Shown here piece by piece: positions 55,101-63,805 of a stretch of DNA of 64,000 nt (the stretch's first letter is position 1; every line of letters starts with the position of its first letter). The notes under the pieces are model-generated. The model made no database searches and had not been told where the DNA came from. It saw only the letters and a list, made by a program, of their open reading frames with translations. This DNA comes from Notospermus geniculatus. Taxonomy: Eukaryota; Nemertea; Pilidiophora; Heteronemertea; Lineidae. The position numbers were made by a program, and so were the translations under genes. The DNA lies in the NCBI GenBank assembly GCA_002633025.1, contig NMRB01000038.1, positions 67,177-131,176 on the forward strand, written 5' to 3'.

Positions 55101-55677
55101 AACCGGCACTGGGGTAAAGATCCGGAAGAGCACGGGAGGGGTAAGGAGCGAAACGAAATCCTCCGTATTTCCCACGAGCGCCCCTCCCGCGCTTGGCACT
55201 GCTGGACTTCATTTTTCGCCCGGCCCTAGTCTCCGCCTTCAAGATGCGTTTCTCGTCGTCACTATCGTCAGCTATAGGGTTTGTCTGGTATTCTGACACA
55301 GTCTTCCAGCCGTGCTCACTGGAATCCGCCAGCAGAATCAATTTCTGTCGCGTACTCAGCTCGTCCATACCTTGAACCAACGGCGGTAAAGCCGCCTCCA
55401 CCTTATTCCAATCCTGCGATTCCAAACCGTCGGAAATAAGCTGCTTTGCCTCTGCGGTACTATCCAAAACTTTTCTGTTAACACGGAACTGCTCCTCGTG
55501 GGACTTTTTGTTGAACTTGTGCGGTTCCTCCATCCTGACTTTCTTGATCTCGGCGACCGTAGCGTGTTGCGACTCAGCAAATTCCCTCCTCAAAGAATCG
55601 AATTTCTCCGAAACTAAAGCGTCCAGTTTGTCTATGAGGCCTTTCTCCCCAGACAACGAGGGATTTTGAGAGTTCAT
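52168..55677 (-). CDS. Ngaro gag-reverse transcriptase-RNase H polyprotein
   Basis: 1169 residues from ATG at 55677. Residues 1-210 are gag-like: charged, helical, then basic and Gly-rich. A CX2CX4HX4C zinc knuckle lies at 220-233. RT spans about 570-760 with FDIKRAYHHV (630-639) and the catalytic LYLDDG (700-705). RNase H spans about 865-1000 with Asp873 (FSDASASG), Glu910, Asp935 (WFTDNQN) and Asp984. The C-terminal DRFAADYNAKLARFNSRFW region is typical of DIRS-order proteins. There is no protease or DDE integrase. A1 lies just upstream of the ATG, so the promoter is probably in A1. Neither stops nor frameshifts are seen. Confidence 0.96.
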   Translation of the reverse strand: MNSQNPSLSGEKGLIDKLDALVSEKFDSLRREFAESQHATVAEIKKVRMEEPHKFNKKSHEEQFRVNRKVLDSTAEAKQLISDGLESQDWNKVEAALPPLVQGMDELSTRQKLILLADSSEHGWKTVSEYQTNPIADDSDDEKRILKAETRAGRKMKSSSAKRGRGARGKYGGFRFAPYPSRALPDLYPSAGFVGMGVSPGAPNMMGTTAGGASRRNGACFACGSTSHWKINCPMVTQARQNAADFQRKMMAGAALANVNMASAPNTKQISTTFDFESIISTRPRPRPNSEHVADPTPSSIGLLGLLCNHDHVAQHANTGAVSMVRVMAEAGSCGAGTGLSGQSRDTDRPRPNSTDCLPGTVQVEDGSVIDSGVLGPGFSAPELEEPVLLPKGKAFLKVPAKDIQGGCLRAQSAFNNDTSVSPSLQRLAQHVQAGAAIRDEALSRHAAEALASRADVIVESSRASRHMGILRRWDHARHVLCPASVAGEADIGDGLDGISPVGRLRQSRDFWQQAGASDFILSIIDVGYQLPFYTLPTPCHFNNNKSALANQEFVQEEILKLFELGCISLCTEPPLVINPLSVATNAVGKKRLILDMRFVNMCLLREHFKLEDIRAAKQIFERGDKLFVFDIKRAYHHVEIWPGHRLFLGFCWTFTGLQETFWFCFNVLPFGCSTGPFIFTKLGRVLIKKWRGAGIRSVLYLDDGIAGGPPDRAPKLSSDVQLDLKNSGFLVNHPKSHWVPADRQPWLGHVLDMKECKIFVSFERIARLQQAIDGILVSLGLHCAIRARELARVAGQIISMNFGMGSVCQLMSRNLYGCIESRLSWDSAICVTEAALDELQFWRQSLAVTGPSGINGSPLFPPSQFAKVVFSDASASGFGSICVDKQNSSSIAIGFWDGPESQKSSTWREVKAVVETVKAMKGPLKGRVIKWFTDNQNVARVVTKGSMKQDLQALARELFTLCRDNEIEIDTQWIPRGDNEMADCLSHAVDRDDWEISDAIFRWLDSIWGPHSVDRFAADYNAKLARFNSRFWVPGTEAVDAFAQPWQEENNWLVPPPSVLPMVLRKVVTERAVGTLVVPLWRSAIFWPILCPDGVHFNSHVVEWFDIIQFPGWVKPGKCAQNDMFKGTNVPFRMLAVKLDGGQTRGPIVGFCTHDEGICAACCPSRSH

Positions 55678-55720
55678 TTTGAAAGATGGAGGCGATTAGG
55701 AAGGATAAAAAACGGAAAGC

Positions 55721-55875
55721 GAAAATTTGGAAGTCTGCCCGTTGCTGGCACAGCTGCAAGTGACGCTATCCCACAAGGCCCTGCTAGGCCACGCCCTTCG
55801 CGCCAGTGACGTAACACAGTGTCACACCGCAAAGACATCTGTTTTCCACTCCACACGTGCCGTGGAAAACTCCCA
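55721..55875 (-). repeat. Ngaro split repeat A1
   Basis: 155 bp forming the 5' end of the element, matching A2. It ends 44 bp before the gag-pol start codon and is the likely promoter and 5' leader region. Confidence 0.93.
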
Positions 55876-55898
55876 TACCAACAGATAGAAATAAGGGC
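55876..55898. repeat. Foldback relic, right of the Ngaro insertion
   Basis: TACCAACAGATAGAAATAAGG continues the repeat interrupted at 49886, then is cut short by a MITE. Confidence 0.75.
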
Positions 55899-56024
55899 TG
55901 ATTCATACTAGCTCGCGGACCGTCAAGCGCAGGAAACTGATCGCAGTTTTGCACGACGTGAATGTGCACACGCAGTGAAAGTGATCATAGTCGGCGCAAA
56001 ATCCGGACGGAGTATGAATCACCC
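55899..56024. mobile_element. Short palindromic MITE, TGATTCATACT ends
   Basis: GGGCTGATTCATACT faces AGTATGAATCACCCC. The stem design resembles the 59755-59904 unit and the 43655-46025 array. Confidence 0.7.
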
Positions 56025-56330
56025 CTGAGTCGCATGCATTGCCCTGTCGCATGCGAATTTGCCCCTAGGCTTACACATTAGACTAAATAGACTGTTATAT
56101 GTATAGCCTACAATGTAAATTTATTGTCACCAATTCATTATGGCCGCTGTACACGATCAATCATTTTCATCAAACTTTTTCATCAATCATTTTGGTCAAA
56201 TTTTTATGTAAAAGGCCCCGCCATACACTGTCAATCGTTTTCATCAAATCTTTCACAAAATGGCATTACAAAACCTGTCCAATTGCATAACCCCCATTCA
56301 AAAAATAATATTCGTAATCAGAAAACTATG

Positions 56331-57097
56331 CCCGGTTGCTCAGCTCTCACTCAAGTCGAGTTCATGCCAACCTCGACTTAAACGCGACTTATGTCGGGTG
56401 TTATTTCCTCAGCGCGTTGCTCAACCTGCACTCAAATCACAAGTCGTGCTTAAGCCCTTGTTATAATAAACTCGGCTGAGGGGTGGTTATAAGCGCGACT
56501 TATGACCGAATGACGCATTGTGATGCTGAATTTCAAGGATGCAGACGGTTATTTGGAAGTGTTGGACCAAAAAATCTACTTTTGGTTGGACGAAGTTGAC
56601 TTAATGGCTGGTGGGGCCTATTCATAAAAAAACTAGCATATGCTTTTATTTTAAGTTTTTCAGTACATTTATATTGGACATTTTGCTGTGGATTTAAGTA
56701 AAAGCATTTGGTATTTTTCCGAAGATAATTTCCCGACTCCGACCACAGTTCATCCAGTTTCATGTAGGTGATGAAATGAATGCCATTCAGCGGTGGTATT
56801 CTTTTTCGCTTGCACCGATTCCAGCAAAACTTCATTCTCAAGCTCAGAATAGTTCCCAATTTCCCCGTGATTGCATATTATTTTGCGCTTGTGAATGGTT
56901 TGCACTGCATTTTGTATGGGCCTACATGTGAGTAGGATGATAAAACCGAGTTTGTGTAATGCCAGGTTTATTTCGGGTTGTGCAATGAACTCGGAATCGA
57001 TTAAGCTATACTTATGTGTGGTCATAAGTGCTACTTACGTGAACTCGAGTTCGGGATATAAGCTTGACTCACGTAAAACAGACCTGAGCAACCGGGC
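56331..57097. mobile_element. GCCCGGTTGCTCAG element, copy 1 (empty site)
   Basis: The ends GCCCGGTTGCTCAG and CTGAGCAACCGGGC (approximate inner match) are inverted. The arms pair over about 150 bp (ACTTAAACGCGACTTATG type). At 56450-56453 the sequence GTCGTGCTTAAGCCCTTG is the uninterrupted target of the TTAA element seen in copy 2. Confidence 0.82.
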
Positions 57098-57187
57098 ATA
57101 ATTCAGGAGGGTTAATCGTTCAATAAATATCCATGCCCGCCGTCCACGATCAAATTTTATGAATTCGTCATTCAAAAATAGGACAGG

Positions 57188-57350
57188 TGTGACAGGAATC
57201 AGCGTACTAGGAATGCAAGTCCGCCAAACAATAGCCCGCTATTGTAAGGTTAGATTCGAACGGTCATGGTCTCTCTAGCCATATATTCTAATCCCACGCT
57301 GAACAATAAGACCGGACTTTGGTTCCTGGGGGACTTAGATTTCTTTCACA
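57188..57350. mobile_element. TGTGACAGG MITE, copy 2
   Basis: Ends TGTGACAGGAATCA and TTCTTTCACA, core ACAATAGCCCGCTATTG. The flanks are CAGG and CCGG. Confidence 0.85.
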
Positions 57351-57686
57351 CCGGCTCTATTCCTTCAATCTTTGATTGACGAAAAATATTTCATCCAATT
57401 TCCCGTCATACACGATCAGTCTTTTTGGTCAGGTTATTTTCATCCAACTTTGAGGGATCGTGTACAGCGGCCATTATCAATAAATTTTCATTTTGTTGCT
57501 AAAAATTTTTTTTCTCATTTATTCACTGACATCCTACTGCAATCTTGCGTCTGCAATAGTCTTCTTCGTCCTTCAACTACAAGGCCTATGTTACATGTAC
57601 TACTAAATGCAGTATCACGTACTGTACAACACATTGACAACAACTTCATTGCTGGCCTTGGCCAGCTCTTGTTATTATTAGGCAGG

Positions 57687-57850
57687 TGTGAAAGGAATCC
57701 AAGTCCCCCTGGAATCCACGTCCGGTCTTATTGTTCAGCGAAGGATTAGAAATATGTGGCTAGAGAGACCATGACCGTTCGAACATAACCTTACAATAGC
57801 GGGCTATTGTTTGGAGGACCTGCATTCCTTGGACGCTGATTCCTGTCACA
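57687..57850. mobile_element. TGTGACAGG MITE, copy 3
   Basis: Ends TGTGAAAGGAATCC and GATTCCTGTCACA. Inverted relative to copy 2. The flanks are CAGG and CCTGG. Confidence 0.85.
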
Positions 57851-58058
57851 CCTGGTTTACATCGGGTGACACGCGACACGAACACGAAGGCGAACAAATG
57901 GCTTCACAAAGGATTCATCCCCAAGAAACCTTTTGCCCGGTTGCTCAGCTCTCACTCAAGTCGAGTTCATGCCAAGCTCGACTTAAACGCGACTTATGTC
58001 GGGTGTTATTTCCACAGCGCGTTGCACAACCTACACTCAAATCACAAGTCGTGCTTAA

Positions 58059-59063
58059 AGCTGACATGTTTGCATTACGCCAGAGCTTTGGTTGAATAAA
58101 AAAATACCTGCCACGCCACAGCGCGTGACGCGGCAGGTAGATGAAGTTCAAACGTCGAGGTCGTTCATCAAACACCTCTCTCAGACCACCATTACCCCAA
58201 ATACCACCCAGGTGTCGCTGTCATTTGAATGAAAGCCGTCGAGCTGGAAGGATAGTGCGCTGCAGGTCAGTACAAGTACAGTGCTGTCGGCATACATAGA
58301 CAATATAGGGTCAAGTCTAGGCCTATACAATGTACATGTAGTTCCAACTACAGGCAGCTATTGACGACTAAGTTATGCGTCCTGGTATGTTTCAAATCCC
58401 ACAGCTTTTTGCATCATGCGTATAATTGAAAGGGCGGACGACGCACCGGAGCTAACCGGATCTATTTCGGGTTCAATAAAGAGCATGAGGCCTGTACTGT
58501 TGATAGAGCAGGCCGATGGGGTCATGCTCTCAGGGGCGTTGGTCAGTGGAAAAAATGGCGGAAGGATTAGGAATTTTGTCAGCATGGCATGTAAATTGGA
58601 TTATATCTGCCCTTTTGGAGTTTGCAAAGCGGCTCACGTTATGCGGGTAAGTTGGAATATTATCCGTTTTGACATATCGTGGTTATTTTCTTTTCTATTT
58701 CCTGTTCGGGAGTGTTGATGAGGGCTACTTGTCGCTAGTGCTCAGTCGTCAATACATTGTAGCTGCCTATAGTTGGATCTACATGTACATTGTATAGGCC
58801 TAGGCTTGATCCTATTGTCTGTGTATGCCTACAACATTGTACTTGTACTGACCTGCAGCGCTCTCGCCATCCTTCCAGCTCGACAGCTTCCATCCAAATG
58901 ACAGCGACACCTGGGTGGTATTTGGGGTAATGGTGGTCTGAGAGAGGTGTTTGATGAACGACCTCGACGTTTGAACTTCATCTACCTGCCGCGTCACGCG
59001 CTGTGGCGTGGCAGGTATTTTTTTATTCAACCAAAGCTCTGGCATAATGCAAACATGTCAGCT
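58059..59063. mobile_element. TTAA-flanked palindromic element, copy 2
   Basis: TTAA at 58055-58058 and 59064-59067 flanks AGCTGACATGTTTGCATTAC and its complement. The empty site in copy 1 of the host repeat (56450-56453) carries a single TTAA, which proves the 4-bp duplication. The interior holds the exon-like ORF 58405-58646. Confidence 0.93.
58405..58646 (+). CDS. Exon-like ORF inside the TTAA element, copy 2
   Basis: A TTTCAAATCCCACAG acceptor ends at 58404. ATG is at 58416, and the frame stays open for 77 codons to CGG at 58646, followed by a GTAAGT donor. The residues include MRIIERADDAPELTGSISGS, VMLSGALVSGKNGG and CKLDYICPFGVCKAAHVM. Nothing in it matches a transposase catalytic motif I know. 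Copy 1 keeps the frame at both ends despite internal indels. It may be a captured host exon, or the first exon of a piggyBac-type gene whose remainder is lost. Function unknown. Confidence 0.5.
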
Positions 59064-59754
59064 TTAAGCCCTTGTTATAATAAACTCGGCTGAGGGGTGG
59101 TTATAAGCGCGACTTATGACCGAATGACTCATTTTGATGCTGAATTTCAAGGATGCAGATGGTTATTTGGATGCGTTGGACCAAAAAATCTATTTTTGGT
59201 TGGACGAAGTTGACTTAATGGCTGGTAGGGCCTATTCATAAAAAAACTAGCATATGCTTTTACTTTAAGTTTTGCAGTACATTTATATTGGACATTTTGC
59301 TGTGCGTATTTTAAGTAAAAGCATTTGGTATTTTTCCGAAGATAATTTCCCGACTCCGACCACAGTTCATCCTGTTTCATGTAGGTGATGAAATGAATGC
59401 CATTCAGCGATGGTGTTCTTTTTCGCTTGCACCGATTCCAGCAAAACTTCATTCTCAAGCTCGGAATAGTTCCGCAATTTCCCGTGTGCGCTTGTGAATG
59501 GTTTGCACTGCATTTTGTATGGGCCTACATGTAAGTAGGATGATAAAACCGAGTTTGTGTAATGCCAGGTTTATTTCGGGTTGTGCAATGAACTCGGAAT
59601 CGATTAAGCTATACTTATGTCTGGTCATAAGTGCTACTTACGTGAACTCGAGTTCAGGATATAAGCTTGACTCACGTAAAACAGACCTGAGCAACCGGGC
59701 ATTTGTTCGCCAGCGTGTTCGTGTCGCGTGTCATCCGATGTAAACTCGGCCTTA

Positions 59755-59904
59755 AGCCTAATTCATACTTCGACGCAAAGCCATCGGCGTCCGACGCGCG
59801 ATCAAAATCTGTACGCCGACAAATGACTATTCCATTATGTCTGCGTCCGGATTTTGGTCGTGCGTCGGACGCCGATGGCTTTGCGTCGAAGTATGAATTA
59901 GGCT
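59755..59904. mobile_element. TTA-flanked palindromic MITE
   Basis: AGCCTAATTCATACTTCGAC followed by GCAAAGCCATCGGCGTCCG is mirrored almost perfectly. TTA flanks both ends. About 65-bp stem. Confidence 0.88.
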
Positions 59905-60306
59905 TTAGGCACAGTCACCTGATTCATTACGTCATAACATGTAACCGTAATTCATGTCACTCTTGCCACACTCTAACCACAAACTGCATTCCAATGGTCC
60001 ACCTTTAGGTTGAACCAGACTATACGAGAAGATTTGCTGTATTCGTGCATGTTGTGCGTGTCAGTCGGGAAGCTACAGGAGTGCCACAGGGAGGAGTTAT
60101 TTTCCCGTAATGCTTCGTAGAGTAATAGCCTGCAGTGTGTCTATCACAACAATGGAGCAGTTTTGTGTGCAGTGGTGGCCGAACTTCTCTGGACATTGTA
60201 AGGATAAAATAGGCCGCCCTAATCGTGCGTTTTCAACCCCTGTACCACCAAAATATGAATAGGCCTACCACACTCAGCGAACTAACCTTTTTTGCTACAT
60301 TTCCAG

Positions 60307-60535
60307 TGGGACCTGGTCTGTGACAAGAAATACATACCGAAACTGACTTCCTCTATTCTGATGTTCGGCAACCTCATCGGTGCAGTGGGGTCGTCACAAC
60401 TGGCAGACCTGTACGGCCGCCTGAAAGTCCTACGGATTTCCTATTCCCTCCAACTTCTTCTACAGATCGCGGTTGGTTTCAGCGTTAACTGGCAGATGTA
60501 TGCCGCGTTGCGATTTTTAACTGGAATATTCTTAG
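60307..60535 (+). CDS. SLC22-family transporter, second coding exon
   Basis: 76 codons plus one base, after a TACATTTCCAG acceptor and before GTAAGC. It starts WDLVCDKKYIPKLTSSILMF, which continues the TE/WDLVC junction typical of SLC22. Then comes the second membrane helix and the MFS loop GSSQLADLYGRLK (residues 174-186, Asp180, Gly183, Arg184 present), then helix 3 and the start of helix 4 ending GIFLG. It is phase 0 at the start and phase 1 at the end. No defects are seen. Confidence 0.95.
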
Positions 60536-60559
60536 GTAAGCGAGGGAAGAGAGCGGTGT

Positions 60560-61053
60560 TCCAAGGAAGATTGCGTTCAAATCCAAGATTTGAACGCAGA
60601 AAATCAGCATTGAATTCCTGGCTTTAAGCTATGAATCCTCTGCTGATTTTCTGCTTTAGTGCGACTTGCTTTGCAACCTGCTACCTGCGATTGATACGAT
60701 CGCAAGGAACTGATACCGGTCGCCGACCGATAAACCGACTGAAATTGACCACATCTTTGCCATTGGTGGAAATGACGTCTGGCGATCGGGTGCCCAGTTG
60801 CAACGCAACCCACTAGGAATCCATTGATTTTCAAGCTGATTTTGCGTTGCGACTTGCTTTGCAACTGGGCGCTCGATCTCCGTAGTGGTCTCGCGAGACG
60901 TGATTTCAACCAATGGCGAAGATGTGGTCAATTTCAGTCGGCGATTGGTCGGCGACCTGTATCGGTTCCTTGAGATCGTATTCAATCGCAGGTGGCAGGT
61001 TGCAAAGCAAGTCGCAATGCAGAAAATCAGCAGTGGATTCCTAGCTTTAAGGC
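60560..61053. mobile_element. Palindromic MITEs, AGCTAGGAATCCA family
   Basis: One partial and one complete unit. GCTGATTTTCTGC, GACTTGCTTTGCAAC and GGAATCCA occur facing their complements, as in the unit at 43655-43895. They lie a few bases inside SLC22 intron 2. Confidence 0.75.
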
Positions 61054-61500
61054 GACGAGAAGTATGTACAATCTCGGTCATAAGTTATTAACCAGTGGAT
61101 ATTTGTGAATTACTCCAAGATCTCCCAATATTTTTTCACCAATTTTTGATGCATGATAGCTAGACCATTTGTCCATCATTTGGCATGATGATTTTTCTGA
61201 TTAGTTGGCTGACTTGGGTTTTACCGTTGTTCGAAGTTCTCCGGCCAGAATGAGATTTTCAGAAACTTCGCAATTCCTGAAAATTTTCACCTGTGAAATC
61301 TTCCAGTGTCTGCATAAATGATATCACCATCAAAAATTTTCAAAATATTGATTTTTTGGCCTAAAAATGGCAACTTTGTTGGGATTTTTGCACTGTGCTT
61401 TGAAGTCCAGTGAACAGCACTCTGAGATGACCCTGCAAGCTTTACTAGACCTGACATAATAGGCATTCTTCCGCCCTCATGCCATGCTGTTCCTGTAAAA

Positions 61501-62214
61501 TAGTCAGAGAGCCCAGAGAGGTTTAATCAGCATCTTGAGTACAAAAACTATTGGGGGTTTGGGGGTTAGGATTCACCCCTCTGACCACAAAAATCAAATT
61601 CTTAAGTTCCGCAAATGGTGTGTTTAGAAGATACAGCCAATTGAAGTTTGGGTACTGACTTTATCATTGGACTGAAATCAGAGCATTGTACAGGGGCTTC
61701 GAAACTGATGTACAGCTAACTTTTAAACGGTTGGCTTGAGACCCTATAAATGTATTGTCAACAGATAGAAACATGGGCACACTGAGACAGAAAAACATAT
61801 TCTTATGTAGTTTATCATCCTGGAAGTGACACATTTACGTCTTTTCCCGAATTTCGGCCCCATACATACTCTTTATGGAATTTCTCATCAGATAGCAAAT
61901 AAAAACAAATAAGAACTTGCTAATCTGATTCAGTGGGCCCATGTTTCTATCTGTTGGCAATACATTTATAGGGTCTCAGGCCAACCGTTTAAAAGTTAGC
62001 TGTACATCAGTTTCGAAGCCCCTGTACAATGCTCTGATTTTGGTCCAATGATAAAGTCAGTACCCAAAATTCAAACGGCTGTATCTTCTAAACGCACCAT
62101 TTGCGGAACTTAAGAATTGGGTTTTTGTGGTCAGAGGGGTGAATCCTAACCCACAAACCCAAAAAAGTTTTTGTACTTGAGATGCTGATTAAACCTCTCT
62201 GGGCTCCCTGACTA
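61501..62214. mobile_element. TAGTCAGGGAGCCC foldback, copy 2
   Basis: About 290-bp arms and TA at both ends. Very similar to 34720-35446. It sits in the loop of the larger palindrome. Confidence 0.88.
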
Positions 62215-62615
62215 AAAGATGAATGCAGATCAGTTTCAACCATTCAATCAGATGTCGATTATGAAACTGATGTGGGATGGACTTTGGGAAACCAATAGAC
62301 CCGAATCTGATCACGCCCTATTCAACATGATCAATGAATGCAAATTGATCCATAGAATGCCTCACCACAGGGAAAACCTGACTGTATTTTTTTGTCAGTA
62401 GGAACCTAGTAAAGCTTGAGGGGTCATCTCAGAGTGCTGTTCACTGGACTTGAAAGCAGAGTGCAAAAATCCCAACAAAGTTGCCGTTTTTAGGTTAAAA
62501 AATCAAATATTTTGAAAATTTTTGAAGGTGATATCCATCAATGCAGACACGGGTAGATTTTGCAGGTGAAAATTTTCAGGAATTGCCAAGTTTTCGAAAA
62601 TCTCAATCTGACCGG

Positions 62616-62778
62616 TGTAACGTAATTCAGTGCCCCCCATAAATCAGTGTCCTACCCTATTGTGGGCCTATTGTGTTGGACGGAATAAGCCGCACGAGGA
62701 GAGAAACCAATATTCAGGATACAATAGAACCTTTTGTAAGGCGGGCACTGGTTTACGGGTACACTCATTTACACTACA
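62616..62778. mobile_element. CCGG-type MITE, TGTAACG end
   Basis: CCGG flanks both ends. The other arm of the surrounding palindrome gives the empty site (GGCCGGAGAACTTC), so the insertion duplicated CCGG. Confidence 0.87.
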
Positions 62779-63018
62779 CCGGCATACTTCAAACAACGGT
62801 AAAACCCAAGTCAACCCAAGTCAACCGATCAGAAAAATCCTCATGCCAAATGATGGACAAATGATCGAGCTATCATGCATCAAAAATTGGTGAAAAAATA
62901 TTGGGGGATCACTGAGTAATTCACAACAATCTACTGGTTAATAACTTATGACCGAGATTGTACATGCAATGTTGGTCACTATTTGACTGAGGTCAGGGAC
63001 GAATCCTTTATATTCCAG

Positions 63019-63217
63019 GGTCAAGCCTCTGCACTGTCGTCATTGTACCCATGGAGTATATCGGCCCGAAATGGCGCTCAATGTGCGGAGTTTTCGGAAT
63101 GATGTGGGACCTCAGTACCAGTCTCACAGCCTTAGCGGCTTATCTCCTTCATGACTGGCGACATCTGGCGTACTTTTCTGGTGCTGCTTCCGTACCACTC
63201 ACGATTGCGATAATAAT
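63019..63217 (+). CDS. SLC22-family transporter, third coding exon
   Basis: 199 bases after TATTCCAG and before GTAAGT, entering in phase 1 and leaving in phase 2. It completes the split Gly codon, then gives SSLCTVVIVPMEYIGPKWRS, GVFGMMWDLSTSLTALAAYL and HDWRHLAYFSGAASVPLTIA. The E-Y-I-G-P-K-x-R-S segment between helices 4 and 5 and the W-R-x-L-A-Y turn are conserved in SLC22 proteins. About 288 of an expected 500-plus residues are now covered, and the remainder lies beyond the window. Confidence 0.93.
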
Positions 63218-63261
63218 GTAAGTTTTTGAATGTTGATGCATGAAAAGTGTGAGTGATCAAC

Positions 63262-63648
63262 AGTGGCGTTTACACCCATTGAAATTGCCGGGCCTGACCC
63301 GGGTCTGACCCTCCATTTTTGCGTTTACACCTATGAAAATCGGATCCGGATTAAAAATTGCCGGCCTATTTTAGCCCGCTTTCGACTGGCGGGTCAGACC
63401 CGCCATGGATCCGGATCATACTTTAGCCCGGCAATTTCATAGGTGTGGACAGAAAAATGCCGGGTTAAAATGTTTACTGAGCCCACCGACAGGAGGCGGT
63501 CTGCTAAAATTGAATGGGTGGTGTATCCATAAATAGCATGACCAGCGTTCAATAATCGAAAGACGAATAATAGGTGTGGACAGAAAATTGAGTGGATCCG
63601 GGTATTCGAACCCGGGTCTGGAAAAATTGCTTAGGTGTAAACGCCGCT
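63262..63648. mobile_element. AGTGGCG MITE, copy 2
   Basis: Nearly identical to 15182-15571 with the same ends. It sits 44 bp after SLC22 exon 3. Confidence 0.87.
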
Positions 63649-63689
63649 ATCGATGCTACAGGTCGACGATCGGCTGTATGGTCTCTGGT

Positions 63690-63805
63690 TAGTGGACATT
63701 TCGTCCACAAACGTTTCGTCCATGCATGGACATTTCGCCCCAAAGTGACATTTCGTCCCCAGTGTTAATTTTCTTCCATGGAAATTTCGTCCCCGTGCGT
63801 GACAT
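63690..63805. repeat. ACATTTCGTCC short repeats
   Basis: Five or six imperfect copies of GGACATTTCGTCC and its variants, partly palindromic. Probably the terminus of a DNA transposon cut by the window edge. I see nothing else in the last 200 bases. Confidence 0.65.

Larger units (their letters stand above)
49887..55875 (-). mobile_element. Complete Ngaro-type retrotransposon
   Basis: On the minus strand the order is A1 repeat, gag-RT-RNase H ORF, tyrosine recombinase ORF, B1, A2, spacer, B2. This split direct repeat order is the hallmark of Ngaro (DIRS order). RT copies the RNA, and the B1-A2 block is thought to template a circular DNA that the recombinase integrates. The ends are fixed by an interrupted foldback repeat: left flank ...AAATGTAT, right flank TACCAACAGATAG, versus the empty AAATGTATTGCCAACAG at about 34968-34984. 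No bases are duplicated, as expected for recombinase-mediated integration. Both ORFs are open, and A1/A2 and B1/B2 look essentially identical, so it is young. It lies antisense in SLC22 intron 1. Confidence 0.95.
56141..57473. mobile_element. TTA-flanked element with two nested insertions
   Basis: TGGCCGCTGTACACGATCAA at the left is matched by a GATCGTGTACAGCGGCCA right end. TTA flanks both (56138-56140 and 57474-57476). Nested inside are the GCCCGGTTGC element (56331-57097) and a TGTGACAGG MITE (57188-57350). Confidence 0.82.
57935..59700. mobile_element. GCCCGGTTGCTCAG element, copy 2
   Basis: Same family as 56331-57097. The left arm is interrupted by the TTAA element 58059-59063 at the point where copy 1 is intact. 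Confidence 0.85.
57853..59747. mobile_element. Outermost shell of a triple-nested palindrome
   Basis: GTTTACATCGGGTGACACGC followed by ACACGAACACGAAGGCGAA at 57853-57899 is mirrored at 59699-59746. Only about 35 bp of its own loop remains, and the GCCCGG element lies within it. Confidence 0.85.
47355..60306 (+). other. SLC22 intron 1
   Basis: A 12.95-kb intron with a GTATGT donor and a TACATTTCCAG acceptor. It is filled by a mariner-like repeat with a nested foldback, the complete antisense Ngaro element, two multi-layer nested palindromes and several MITEs. Confidence 0.9.
61063..62968. mobile_element. 1.9-kb palindrome in SLC22 intron 2
   Basis: ACAATCTCGGTCATAAGTTA at the left is mirrored at the right end, and the two arms of about 400 bp pair along ATGATGGACAAATG, CCAACAAAGTTGCC and CTCAGAGTGCTGTTCACTGG. 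The centre is occupied by the foldback 61501-62214, and the right arm is broken by a MITE (62616-62778). Confidence 0.87.

Noticed and set aside
53780-55296. Plus-strand ORFs of 60-116 codons within 52168-55677
   Set aside because: They lie opposite the intact gag-RT-RNase H frame and are antisense shadows.
56441-56470. A second partial TTAA element at the empty site
   Set aside because: Only a single TTAA with continuous host-repeat sequence is present; it is the unoccupied target.
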